Positions 17,037 to 26,020 of a DNA stretch of 37,209 nucleotides are shown here, one piece after another. Positions within the stretch are counted from its first letter, which is position 1; each line of letters begins with the position of its first letter. The notes under the pieces were generated by a model. That model did not search any database. It was not told the DNA's origin and saw only the letters and a list, made by a program, of their open reading frames with translations. The translations under genes and the position numbers were made by a program. This DNA is from an uncultured bacterium (GTDB lineage Bacteria > Muiribacteriota > Ozemobacteria > Ozemobacterales > Ozemobacteraceae). Location: the NCBI GenBank assembly GCA_946407375.1, contig CAMJNS010000016.1, positions 1 through 37,209 of the forward strand, in the 5' to 3' direction.

Positions 17037-20000
17037 ATGAAAAATAAATTTTTATTCTTGTTTGTTCTTTCTTTGGCAGCAATAGCTACCCTTCTTGGTT
17101 GTCATGCTGGAGGTAATGCTCCATTTATTAACGTCTCAGGGGAATCTAACATCGTTTCTATGGAACGTATAGTGAATGAAAACGGCAGATTCGCTGATAT
17201 TACTTTTCCATCGGGTGCGGTAATCAAATGCCCTAACGAAAAGACTTTTAAAGAAGGCGTAAAAGTTACAGCCACCGAAGACAGAATTCCTCTAATAACA
17301 GATAATAGTGGCAATTTCTCTTATATATATCAGTACAGAATTTCAGCGGTATTACCCTCTGAAAACTCTCTTATAGCAGAAGTTCCCGTAAACACCACAG
17401 AAAAACCTCTCAAGGTAAGTTTCCCTAACAATAGCACTACTGGTTTCTGCTACATCGGCACAAGAGCTAGCGAAAACGACCCCTGGCGATATACTCTTGC
17501 AGATGATGGCGGTGTGGGGAACACAAGATTATCAAGACTTTCAATCAAATCTCCAAAGACCTTCTATTTCGACCTTTATAGATTTAATATTCAGTTCAGA
17601 CTTTTCGTTATCGATAACGAAGACAGCGATAAAGCCAAAGTTGATTTCGTCGAAGTTTCAACAGGTTCAAAAGAGAATAAGATTTCTATAGAAAACGGCA
17701 AATACGCCGAAGACTTAGAAGTTAAAATTACTTTATACGGCGAAAAACTTGATTCTATAGATGCAGACAATCTGATTGCTAGAATCATATACAGAAGCCA
17801 AAACCTGAACCCAGTTCAGTTAAAAGCCAACGGCAGTATAGTCAAACAGAATGATTATGACGATAAAGCCGTAACAGGCGGTTACGAACATTCTTTTGAA
17901 ATTAACAACATAAAGATAGATTCATCTATGAGCGGTGAAACTGTTCTTAGTTTCGTTCTCAATCTTAACGGAATAAGCATAGAAGACTTTCCGACTAATT
18001 TCTTAGTTGAATTCTATTCTGATACGAAAGATGAAAAGGCTCTTCCCTTTATTTATACTCGGGTTTTGAGTTTTGAAACCAAGGAAAATCAGCCAGAGCC
18101 TGTTACAACTTATACAATCACTTATGATTTAGATGGCGGAGAACCCACAGGCAATAACCCGACTAGTTATGACAAGAATACTGATGATATAACTCTTTCT
18201 AACCCTACAAAAGACGGCTACACATTCACAGGCTGGACAGGTTCAAACGGTGATACACCTGAGATAGTTGTTAAGATTGAAAAGGGATCAACAGGCGACA
18301 AGTCTTATACAGCTAACTATTCTGCTATAGCTTACACAATCACTTACACTCTAGGAGCAGATGACGTTACAAACGACAACCCATCTGGTTTCAACCCTGA
18401 TTCAGAAACATTCACTCTTAAAGAACCCGAAAGAACTGGTTATACCTTCACAGGTTGGAGCGGAACAGATTTGACAGGTGAGGCAAATAAACAAGTGACA
18501 ATAACTAAAGGCACGACAGGAAACAAGGAATACACTGCCCACTGGTCTATAAATTCCTATAATCTGACTATTAACAAAGGCACAGGTATTAATACTGTAA
18601 CTGGAGCAGGAAGTCATGAATATAATTCTAGCGTTACCGCAAGCTGTACTATGCTCGCAGGTTACGAATTTGACTCCTGGACTGGCGACTTCACAACAGA
18701 AACATTCAATATGCCAGCCAATAATGCAACAATGACTGCCAACGCAAAATCTATTACTTACACAATCACTTTAGACCCCAACGGCGGAACTGTTGAATAT
18801 ACTTCTAAAGAATATAATGTGGAAACAGCAGAGTTCATTCTTCCAAAGGCAACAAAAGACTACTACACCTTCGATGGCTGGGTTCTCAACGGTGGTGACC
18901 CTGTTGAAACAGTGACCATTACCAAAGGCACTCACGAAAACAGAACCTATAAAGCTAAGTTCACACCTGCAACTTACACAATAACCCTCGACCCCAACGG
19001 CGGAACTGTTGAATATACTTCTAAAGAATATAATGTGGAAACAGCAGAGTTCACTCTTCCAACGCCGACAAGAACAGGCTACAAATTCCTCGGTTGGATT
19101 CTGGAAGGTGAAACAACTCCTGTAGAGACTGTTATAATCGCCAATGGCTCCACTGGTGCAAAAACCTACACAGCCAACTGGAAGCTCAACCTTACTCTTA
19201 CAATCGCCCAAGACGACGGCGTAATCATAGACGAGATCAACGATCCCCCTCTTTACTACACCAAGGCGACTTTCACTATAACGCCTACTATTGATGCTGG
19301 TGCTCAGATGACCGACACGGAAAAAGCTAACATTCTCTCGGCTCTTTCCGTTAAAGATTCAGAAAACAACAGTATCAGCGATATTTCAGCAAGTTGGAAC
19401 AATGACGGTAATATTGCTCTTTCTTTCAGCAAAGATTTGACAGCCAGCACTACTTTCACTATTTCCTTTGGCGAAATTGACGGTGTGAACCTTACTTGCG
19501 AGCCTAAAACTTTCAAGACCTTCTATTTTAAGGGAAAAGGTGTTGCGGCTAACCCTTGTCTTGTTGAAAATGCCGAACAGCTTGATTGTATAAGAAATTA
19601 CCTTGACAAGCACTACGTTCAGACTGCCGACATTGATATTGCTACATATAACTGGTTGGCTATAGGTGCCGATTATAGGAATAAATTTAAAGGTTGTTAT
19701 TATGGCAACGACAAAAAAATAAAGAATTTTACTGTTCATTCTTCAGAAAACATTGATACTGTTGGTTTGTTTGGTTATCTCAGTGATGGAGCAAAAATTG
19801 CAAGTCTGACCATAGATGGAGTATCTGTATATGGAACTGATACATCTGTTCCTTTGAATTCTTCAAGTGTTGGAGTCATTGCTGCTTCTGTTGGAAAACA
19901 ATGCTCTATTGAATTATGTAAAGTTATAAACAGTTCCACCAGTAAATCTGTAGTATTTACTTCAGCATATTATGTAATCGGTGGAATATGTGGAGAAAAT

Positions 20001-21224
20001 GAAGGTAATATTTCTTATTGTTCTGTTAATAATATCAATATAAAAAACACAAATGCTAGATATGCTGGAGGTATTTGCGGAGCTAATTATTTTGGCTCTA
20101 TCAATAGCTGTTCTTTTGAAAAGTCAAATTTTGAAGTTTTTTTAGGAACTGATTTTGGTAACTCTTTTGGTGGTATTTGTGGATATAACAGTGGAAATAT
20201 ATTGATATGCCAGGTCGATAATGAATCCTCTTTAATAGGTGATGCCAATGGTAATTCTAATGGCTTTTATATCGGTGGTATATGTGGTTATCAAATGGCA
20301 AGCAAAGCTGATTCATACCACCTATATCAATGCTATATTGACAATGTTATAGTTAGCGGAATTGGAGAAAATTGCAGAATCGGCGGTATATTTGGCATGA
20401 GTGGTAACGTGAGTAGTAAAAATTTTACTAGAGTAATTTTCTGCCATATTTATAATTCTTTAGTCGAAGGAACAGGCGATTATAATAGCATTGGTGGAAT
20501 AGGTGGCAGCAACTATGGAGAAGTGATTTCCTGCTATACACAACTGGCTACTGCTACTGTTAAGGTTTCTAATGAAAGCTCTTGCAACACTTGTAACGTC
20601 GGCGGTATTGTTGGTGAAAATTGCGAATGTCCCATTTCTAAAAGTTATGCTTTAAACTCTTCCGTTATTGTGAATAATTCGAGCCGAGTCGGAGGTATTA
20701 GCGGCTGGAGTAATGGAACTATTGATTACTGCTATGTTATGAACAATGACCTTAAGTCTGGTTCAGAATGTTTTATGGGTGGTATTACTGGTGTTAACGA
20801 TGGCGGTGGATATATTGGCTCATGTTATGTCTTAAATTCAAATTTTAACACTGGTAACCAAAGTAAAATTGGTGGTTTAGTTGGTAAAAGTGAGAGTGCC
20901 TCAATAAAATCTAGTTATTTTAGTAACGATGCTAATCATAACATAACAAAGGGCGATAGCTGCAATTTTGGGTACATTGGCGGTTATGTTTTTAACAGTA
21001 GCACAGTTAAAAACTGTTTCTATAGACAATCTGAAGACCCATTTTTTGGAGATAATGGAAATACTATCTCTGAAAATAATTACAAAGGAATCAGCTCTTA
21101 CGATGAATTCACAACATATAATAGTAGCCCAAGAACCTGGTCTGACGGTGCCTGGATTGACTTTAAGGTTGGTGCAGATAAACCTTGGCCACTCGATTTA
21201 AACGATAACCCCAGGAAGAACTGA
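17037..21224 (+). CDS. Giant lipoprotein with InlB-type repeats and GLUG motifs
   Basis: A 1395-residue exported lipoprotein. Signal peptide ends TLLGC (Cys22). An N-terminal beta region (about 30-355) has no family I know. Five InlB-type repeats follow (about 356-718; typical GYTFTGWTGSNGD and closing TANW), the third of a divergent kind. An Ig-like segment (about 720-822) leads into a GLUG region (about 824-1345) made of many GGICGxNxGxIxxC units, typical of large adhesins and IgA-protease-like proteins. No C-terminal sorting tail is visible, so anchoring is by lipid. The first 2.5 kb is visibly richer in G+C codons than the AT-rich GLUG part, suggesting a mosaic origin. The TGA stop lies within a heptamer repeat. 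Likely an adhesin (inference). Confidence 0.88.
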   Translation: MKNKFLFLFVLSLAAIATLLGCHAGGNAPFINVSGESNIVSMERIVNENGRFADITFPSGAVIKCPNEKTFKEGVKVTATEDRIPLITDNSGNFSYIYQYRISAVLPSENSLIAEVPVNTTEKPLKVSFPNNSTTGFCYIGTRASENDPWRYTLADDGGVGNTRLSRLSIKSPKTFYFDLYRFNIQFRLFVIDNEDSDKAKVDFVEVSTGSKENKISIENGKYAEDLEVKITLYGEKLDSIDADNLIARIIYRSQNLNPVQLKANGSIVKQNDYDDKAVTGGYEHSFEINNIKIDSSMSGETVLSFVLNLNGISIEDFPTNFLVEFYSDTKDEKALPFIYTRVLSFETKENQPEPVTTYTITYDLDGGEPTGNNPTSYDKNTDDITLSNPTKDGYTFTGWTGSNGDTPEIVVKIEKGSTGDKSYTANYSAIAYTITYTLGADDVTNDNPSGFNPDSETFTLKEPERTGYTFTGWSGTDLTGEANKQVTITKGTTGNKEYTAHWSINSYNLTINKGTGINTVTGAGSHEYNSSVTASCTMLAGYEFDSWTGDFTTETFNMPANNATMTANAKSITYTITLDPNGGTVEYTSKEYNVETAEFILPKATKDYYTFDGWVLNGGDPVETVTITKGTHENRTYKAKFTPATYTITLDPNGGTVEYTSKEYNVETAEFTLPTPTRTGYKFLGWILEGETTPVETVIIANGSTGAKTYTANWKLNLTLTIAQDDGVIIDEINDPPLYYTKATFTITPTIDAGAQMTDTEKANILSALSVKDSENNSISDISASWNNDGNIALSFSKDLTASTTFTISFGEIDGVNLTCEPKTFKTFYFKGKGVAANPCLVENAEQLDCIRNYLDKHYVQTADIDIATYNWLAIGADYRNKFKGCYYGNDKKIKNFTVHSSENIDTVGLFGYLSDGAKIASLTIDGVSVYGTDTSVPLNSSSVGVIAASVGKQCSIELCKVINSSTSKSVVFTSAYYVIGGICGENEGNISYCSVNNINIKNTNARYAGGICGANYFGSINSCSFEKSNFEVFLGTDFGNSFGGICGYNSGNILICQVDNESSLIGDANGNSNGFYIGGICGYQMASKADSYHLYQCYIDNVIVSGIGENCRIGGIFGMSGNVSSKNFTRVIFCHIYNSLVEGTGDYNSIGGIGGSNYGEVISCYTQLATATVKVSNESSCNTCNVGGIVGENCECPISKSYALNSSVIVNNSSRVGGISGWSNGTIDYCYVMNNDLKSGSECFMGGITGVNDGGGYIGSCYVLNSNFNTGNQSKIGGLVGKSESASIKSSYFSNDANHNITKGDSCNFGYIGGYVFNSSTVKNCFYRQSEDPFFGDNGNTISENNYKGISSYDEFTTYNSSPRTWSDGAWIDFKVGADKPWPLDLNDNPRKN
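18771..19066 (+). repeat. Duplicated InlB-type repeat with near-identical DNA
   Basis: Repeat 4 and repeat 5 of the giant lipoprotein share about 75 bases (near 18777-18843 and 18994-19060) with almost no change, reading DPNGGTVEYTSKEYNVETAE. The rest of the two repeats has diverged, so this part was recently duplicated or converted. Confidence 0.75.
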
Positions 21225-21241
21225 AAGGTGAAAACTGAAAG
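21221..21241. repeat. Heptanucleotide tandem array carrying the lipoprotein stop codon
   Basis: Units CTGAAAG (21221-21227), GTGAAAA and CTGAAAG. The TGA at 21222-21224 ends the giant lipoprotein gene, exactly as the array at 6177-6197 supplies the stop of the macro-domain gene. A more degraded heptamer run follows the palindromic element near 21433-21480. Confidence 0.65.
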
Positions 21242-21250
21242 TTTAAGAGT

Positions 21251-21432
21251 GTCGCACTTCGTGTGAAGACCCCTTTTCGTCGCTTTAAGCGCCACTTCCC
21301 CCACCTTCGTGGGGGCAGATCTTAAGATATACCGACGAACGTGGCTATTCTAAAAGAACTTCCCCCAGAGCTTTGCTGCTGGGGGAAGTGTCAGCTTTAG
21401 CTGACGATAGGGGTCTTCGCACGAAGTGCGAC
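21251..21432. repeat. Composite palindromic element A (nested hairpins)
   Basis: Outer arms 21251-21281 and 21403-21432 are near-perfect inverted repeats (GTCGCACTTCGTG ... CACGAAGTGCGAC). Inside are a hairpin at 21298-21315 (CCCCCAC/GTGGGGG), a second at 21358-21389 (ACTTCCCCCAG/CTGGGGGAAGT) and a small palindrome at 21390-21405 (GTCAGC/GCTGAC). The right-hand part, from GGGGGAAGTGTCAGC to GGGGTCTT, recurs inside both autotransporter genes. No transposase is present; it behaves like a non-autonomous MITE-like element. It fills most of the 21225-21586 gap, which holds no gene. Confidence 0.85.
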
Positions 21433-21586
21433 CCACCACTTACTACTTTCCCCTTCACCCTACGCTCTACACCTTTTTTCCCTTACTAAAGAGAATAACT
21501 ACTAATGTAATTATTGCCACTTGCCGATATATCTTGAGAATCAAAAGTATAAATAATGGAGCAATATCTCAGGAGGCAAGAAATAA

Positions 21587-23590
21587 ATGGGTCAGGAAAG
21601 TTTATTTGATGGAATAGTCAGAAGTTTAAAGAAAAACGCTGGCTGGGCTATTTTTATTATTGCCTTATCTGTTTTAGCTTCATTTTTCATAAACCGTTTT
21701 TCTCCATCTATATACAAAAGCAGTACCCTTCTTAGAATAATGACTCCAGCAGAGCTTTCTGAAAATGACATTGCCTCAGAAATGAATGGTGTACTTGCTC
21801 AAAAAGAAGTTCAAGACGAAATTATAAAAAAATGTAACTTAAATAGAAAAAACATAAAACCAAATGAATTGGCAAAACTTACTTCTTCTGGTCCAGGCAT
21901 TTTAACTTTAACAGTTAAATATGAAGATCCTAGTTTATTAAACGAAATAGGAACCACTGTTATTCAGGTTCTTTCTAATAGATTTTTAGATTATAGTGCA
22001 GAAGCTCAAGAATTTTCAGCAAAGATTCTACAAAATAAATTAGAACAACTTGAAAAATCTATTACCAAATTAAGACAATTAAAAATAACATCTGCCATAC
22101 AAGATGATTCCCAAGCAAATAGTGAAATAGTTGATTTAGAAAACAAAATACAGATGCTTGAAGAAAAGATAGAAATGTCATCTAAGCTTCTTCAAACAAC
22201 ACCTCAAAAAATATTCTATTATGTTGAAGAAGATTCGCCTCAATACAAGTCTGTTAAACAACAACTCAATGTTGCTAGAAACGAATTAGCTGAGCTATAT
22301 AAAACCTATAAAGAAAAGCATCCAAAAGTTATAGCTTGCCAGAATAATATTAAAGACTTGGAATTCAGACTTAGTAAAGCAAGAACAAAAGTTCAAAAAC
22401 AAAAAAGTAATCCGGATTATCTGACAATAAAATCAGATATTCAAAATGATAAGCAAAGTTTAGACCTTTTGAAAGATGAACTTCTTACAAGAAAAAAGCT
22501 CTATGCAGCTAATTGCAATTCTACAAATTCTGAAGGTTTGAACTTGCGCATTGCAGCATTAGAAGAACTTCACAAAAAAACTATTATAGAATTAGAAGAA
22601 TCTAAAATATCAAAAAATACAAATACTGGTAGAATTAATGTATTGAAGAAAGATCTCCTTCCTCCTCAACCAGTTGGTTTTACACCAATTCAGCGAGATT
22701 GTCTTGCTCTATTTTCTGGTGTTCTTGTAGCTGTTTTCCTATTATATACTCCAGCACCTATGAAAACAGAATTAGTTGGTATTTCTACAGAAGCTTTAGT
22801 TTCCTCATTGGGTCCTCAACTTGAATTAGGAATGAATGCGTCTATGAATAATGAACCAAAACAACCAACTCCAATTATTGCAGAACCTGCTGAAGTGATT
22901 TTGGAAGTTCCTGCTTTGGCTTCTGAACCTCTTAGCTTGCCTTGTCTTGTTACAGAAGAAGAAGTTCTTTCTTTAAAATACGATGAACGCCTAGTTTCTT
23001 TAAATGAACCAAATTCAGAAATATTGAAACCCTATAAAAACCTTGTTTCTAATTTACAGATAAGCATGTCTGAATCGCAAACAAGAATAGTTATGGCTTG
23101 TTCTAGTAAATCTGGAACTGGAAATACTACAATGATAGCTAATGTAGGTGTTCTATTGGCCCAAGCTGGTTATTCAGTTTTACTAATAGATGCCAATTTC
23201 AGATCTCCTTCTATTCATAGAATGTTTGGATTAGATAATGTTAAAGGTCTTTCTAATTTACTTAATGGCGAAAAACCATACGATATAATTCAAAAGTCTC
23301 CTGTGGAAAACTTAAGCATTATCAGTTCAGGTATTATGCCTGATTCACCAGAAAAAGCTTTGGGTTCACCTGATATGATAAAACTTCTTGGAAATCTCAA
23401 ACGTCGTATGGAAATAATCTTAATAGACACTCCTGCTTTATTGGAATATCCAGAAACGGCAATATTAGGTGGTCATTCTGGAGCAGTAGTTTTTCTACAC
23501 AGAGAAGGTGAATCTGAAGATAGTTTAAAAGAATCTAAACGCATTCTTAACAATGTAGGTGCCAAAATTTTTGGCTATGTGAAAATCTAA
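21587..23590 (+). CDS. Wzz/Wzc-like polysaccharide chain-length protein with altered P-loop
   Basis: A 667-residue inner-membrane protein of the Wzz/GumC plus BY-kinase type, which controls polysaccharide chain length and export. Order: TM1 (about 20-36), Wzz-like periplasmic region with long coiled coils (140-345), TM2 (about 371-388), a Pro/Glu-rich linker, then an ATPase domain (500-667). Walker A' is VLLIDANFRSPSIHRMF (531-547) and Walker B ILIDTP (611-616). The Walker A region reads KSGTGNTT (508-515): Asn513 replaces the invariant lysine, and there is no C-terminal tyrosine cluster. It is therefore probably not an active tyrosine kinase. Strong AGGAGG at 21571-21576. It ends in a strong terminator; a possible partner is the DegT gene upstream. 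Confidence 0.9.
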   Translation: MGQESLFDGIVRSLKKNAGWAIFIIALSVLASFFINRFSPSIYKSSTLLRIMTPAELSENDIASEMNGVLAQKEVQDEIIKKCNLNRKNIKPNELAKLTSSGPGILTLTVKYEDPSLLNEIGTTVIQVLSNRFLDYSAEAQEFSAKILQNKLEQLEKSITKLRQLKITSAIQDDSQANSEIVDLENKIQMLEEKIEMSSKLLQTTPQKIFYYVEEDSPQYKSVKQQLNVARNELAELYKTYKEKHPKVIACQNNIKDLEFRLSKARTKVQKQKSNPDYLTIKSDIQNDKQSLDLLKDELLTRKKLYAANCNSTNSEGLNLRIAALEELHKKTIIELEESKISKNTNTGRINVLKKDLLPPQPVGFTPIQRDCLALFSGVLVAVFLLYTPAPMKTELVGISTEALVSSLGPQLELGMNASMNNEPKQPTPIIAEPAEVILEVPALASEPLSLPCLVTEEEVLSLKYDERLVSLNEPNSEILKPYKNLVSNLQISMSESQTRIVMACSSKSGTGNTTMIANVGVLLAQAGYSVLLIDANFRSPSIHRMFGLDNVKGLSNLLNGEKPYDIIQKSPVENLSIISSGIMPDSPEKALGSPDMIKLLGNLKRRMEIILIDTPALLEYPETAILGGHSGAVVFLHREGESEDSLKESKRILNNVGAKIFGYVKI

Positions 23591-23618
23591 AAAAAGAGGC
23601 GAAAGCCTCTTTTTTTTT
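23589..23618 (+). terminator. Rho-independent terminator of the Wzc-like gene
   Basis: AAAAAGAGGC, a GAAA tetraloop and GCCTCTTTTT, followed by more T. It starts at the stop codon of the gene. Confidence 0.93.
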
Positions 23619-23763
23619 TATCTAAAGTTGTTGTGGTTATTGCTTAGAAAAAGCTTTGATAAGCCATAAAATTAATAATATTCGATATCTTAGCAACTTA
23701 CGATTAAACAATAAAAACAACAAAAACCAAATACAATAACTACTGAAATTATTACGACTGTCT

Positions 23764-23892
23764 CTGGATTGCCACGCATCGCTCGCAATGACGATTATGA
23801 CCCTGTTCAAAGTATATAAACGTCATCGCAAACCGCAAGCTATACGTCATTACGAGCAGTCGATAGACTGCGTGGCAAACCGTGGCGATCCA
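23764..23892. repeat. Palindromic element B, paired inverted copy
   Basis: The left arm 23764-23793 (CTGGATTGCCACG ... CGCAATGACG) is inverted at 23845-23892 (CGTCATTACGAGC ... GCGATCCAG). The spacer holds a further CGTCATCGC at 23821. Sequences of this kind (GATTGCCACG with CAATGACG) are dispersed repeats in many bacterial genomes. Copies also lie at 1690-1775 (degraded) and inside the two autotransporter genes. It lies in the convergent gap 23591-23975, which holds no gene. Confidence 0.85.
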
Positions 23893-23927
23893 GTAAAAAT
23901 TTAATGCAAATTCTTAGTTTTTAGACA

Positions 23928-23949
23928 GCCTCCTCAAGGAGGGGCTTTA
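23928..23949. repeat. Short hairpin repeat, possible weak terminator
   Basis: AGCC-TCCT, loop CA, then AGGA and GGCT with two extra G form an imperfect hairpin 3' of the exported WG-repeat gene. It has no clear U-tract on the minus strand. A similar pyrimidine-rich hairpin lies at 28097-28126. Confidence 0.4.
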
Positions 23950-23975
23950 GGAGACATTTAACTTTAGTAACGCTC

Positions 23976-25289
23976 TCACCTATTTCTGAAATTCCTTTTA
24001 TCTATTCTTTCTTCAACCTGTGCAAATGTATATTTCAACGGCAGCACCATCTTACCATTAGAATTGTATGCACCAAAATGTTGGCTGTCTTTACTTACAA
24101 TATAATATGGAAGCTTTTCTTTCTGTGTGTATCTTTCCTTTACATAAGTATATTCAAGAGGAACAATTACCGTATCTTTTGTAAATATTCTTCCATCTTT
24201 TGCTACAAAGTCTTTTATCATAGGCGTAACAATTCCATAATAACCTTTATTCATAACCTTAATCATCGGATAATTAGGATTGATGTTTGAAGTATCTATA
24301 GAGTCATATACATTACTAGCTGTTTTCCTAACTGGGTCAAAAAGTTTATAGCCTGACCTATCTAAGCAAATAAACATTAATCTAGTTTCAGTGCCCTTTG
24401 CTCCAGTTAAGTCCTTATCTTTAAGAGAAACGGCTTTTCTAATAGGCTTTAAGTTTGAATAATTGCCTAATCCAAACCCATTTGAGTCTAACAGAGTATA
24501 ACCTTCCATATATGAGTTCTTAGCGATAAAATAATGCTGATTACCATATTCTACTGTATCTATACCCGCAAAATCATAGCCAAACTTATCTCTGCCATTT
24601 TTGTCATAGAAATGCCATTCTTCTTTACCATTCTGGATAAGCTTTCCATAAGCAGTAAGAGCACCTGGAACATTGTTAAATGTTATTTTTTTGTCGTAAT
24701 CGTTAGGTATTGTGCCACTTACTGAATGTTGAGTTTGTGGAATATTTATTGGTGGATTGTTTTGAATTGTCGGTTTATGTAAAGGCGGTTTATTTGTGGC
24801 TTCATTATCCCTTTTCTGCCATTTTTCTTCAGCCTTTTTCTTCCATTCCTCTTCTTCTCTTGCTTCTTCTTCCTCTTCAGATCTTTTTATCATATTTTCG
24901 ATGTTTTCTTTCCATCTTTTTAGATTGAAAACAGCATAATCTCTATCTTTTTTTGTCCTAGCCTCATCGTATTGTTCTCTGTAATGTTGAATGCGTTTCA
25001 AACCATAACCAATACTGCAATCTGAATTGTGACTACCATTGCGACCATTACAAAATGGGCAGGGCGATGGAATATGAGGAATTTCTGGCAAAGGAGTGTA
25101 GTCTTTTAATTTGGTAGAATGTTCTACATAATATGGACAGTTTTCCTTATGATGTCCATCTTCACCCCTACATTCAGCACATACAGGCTTGCTGGCAGGT
25201 GGCACGCCCCAAGCACAGAATGCTTGCTGCGAACTCAACAATAAAAAAGCTGACAATGGTAAAAATATTTTAAAATTATTCTTTTTCAT
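23976..25289 (-). CDS. Exported protein with tandem CCHC motifs, coiled coil and WG-like repeats
   Basis: A 437-residue protein with a signal peptide (1-25, ending AFC-AW). Two identical spacings of C-x2-C-x6-H-x3-C follow: Cys37, Cys40, His47, Cys51 and Cys77, Cys80, His87, Cys91, which look like zinc knuckles, unusual outside the cytoplasm. Residues 105-165 are a Glu/Lys-rich coiled coil, then a Pro/Asn linker (165-190). The rest contains WG-like repeats: GYYGIVTP ... IVPLEYTYV and HFGAYNSNGKMVLPLKYTFAQV near the C-terminus, a fold found in surface-associated proteins. Ribosome site AAAGGA precedes the ATG. No named function; the repeats suggest binding of a protein or polymer. Confidence 0.8.
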   Translation of the reverse strand: MKKNNFKIFLPLSAFLLLSSQQAFCAWGVPPASKPVCAECRGEDGHHKENCPYYVEHSTKLKDYTPLPEIPHIPSPCPFCNGRNGSHNSDCSIGYGLKRIQHYREQYDEARTKKDRDYAVFNLKRWKENIENMIKRSEEEEEAREEEEWKKKAEEKWQKRDNEATNKPPLHKPTIQNNPPINIPQTQHSVSGTIPNDYDKKITFNNVPGALTAYGKLIQNGKEEWHFYDKNGRDKFGYDFAGIDTVEYGNQHYFIAKNSYMEGYTLLDSNGFGLGNYSNLKPIRKAVSLKDKDLTGAKGTETRLMFICLDRSGYKLFDPVRKTASNVYDSIDTSNINPNYPMIKVMNKGYYGIVTPMIKDFVAKDGRIFTKDTVIVPLEYTYVKERYTQKEKLPYYIVSKDSQHFGAYNSNGKMVLPLKYTFAQVEERIDKRNFRNR

Positions 25290-25490
25290 TTTGTTTTTCC
25301 TTTAAGATAAGTTTCATATCTCTATCGGCATATTTCGTAATTATTGTTGTTTTTATTGTACACTCGTTAGTTTAAAAACAAATAATATTTCAAATATTCA
25401 ATACATTACAAAGCCACTTCTAAACAATAGCTACAACAATTACCAAAAACAATAAAAACAATTAGTTTTGCAATTGAGCAATTAAAAAAT

Positions 25491-25991
25491 TCAAAGCTTC
25501 TTTTCTGCAACAAGAATAAAATTGCCGTTTCGATTAACTTCTTTAATTACGTTAAAGCCGTTCTTCTTCCAAAAATGGTTCGATTGTGGGTTATCCTTAC
25601 TGATTGCTAATCTTATAGCTGTTTTCCCTATTTTTTTCAAATAAGAAAGTGTTTCACTAATGATTGAGGTTCCGATTTGCTTACTCTGAAAATCTTTATT
25701 CATCATAAAGAAACCAATAAAAGCAAAGTCAGGCTTTGGGTAGCCGTCAATCAAGTCCATAACAGCAACCAAAACATCTTTTTGATAAAAACCAATATAA
25801 TATTTGGCAGATATATCAATTCCTAGAGGCGTAATATGCAAATCATGAAGGATCTGTTCCTTAGTCGGCTTTAATTCGCAATATTTGTAAAACTGCATAT
25901 TACCTTTGCAGAGTTCAACAATACTGTCTGAAACAGAATCGTCCATTTTGCGAATATCATAATCACTGCTTAGTTTTGTTATATCAATCAT
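25491..25991 (-). CDS. GNAT family N-acetyltransferase
   Basis: A 166-residue acetyl-CoA-dependent acetyltransferase. The acetyl-CoA loop is QSKQIGTSII (Q-x-x-x-G-x) after the FIGFFMM strand, and the C-terminal NPQSNHFWKKNGF segment is typical of the fold. I recognise the N-terminal part (FYKYCELKPTKEQI) from a widespread clostridial-type subfamily of unknown substrate. No good ribosome site is seen before the ATG; AGGTGA lies 15 bases away. It follows the second GNAT gene by 93 bases in the same direction. The repeat between them may separate the two. Confidence 0.88.
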   Translation of the reverse strand: MIDITKLSSDYDIRKMDDSVSDSIVELCKGNMQFYKYCELKPTKEQILHDLHITPLGIDISAKYYIGFYQKDVLVAVMDLIDGYPKPDFAFIGFFMMNKDFQSKQIGTSIISETLSYLKKIGKTAIRLAISKDNPQSNHFWKKNGFNVIKEVNRNGNFILVAEKKL

Positions 25992-26020
25992 AAGTATTTA
26001 TTCAATTCACCTTAGTGTAT

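Noticed and set aside
18771..19211. Minus-strand open frame over the InlB repeats
   Set aside because: It lies opposite a real gene, has repeated low-complexity sequence and no ribosome site; a shadow of the plus-strand repeats.
21426..21617. Small plus-strand gene before the Wzc-like gene
   Set aside because: It starts within the palindromic element, overlaps the true start and ribosome site of the next gene, and has no recognisable content.
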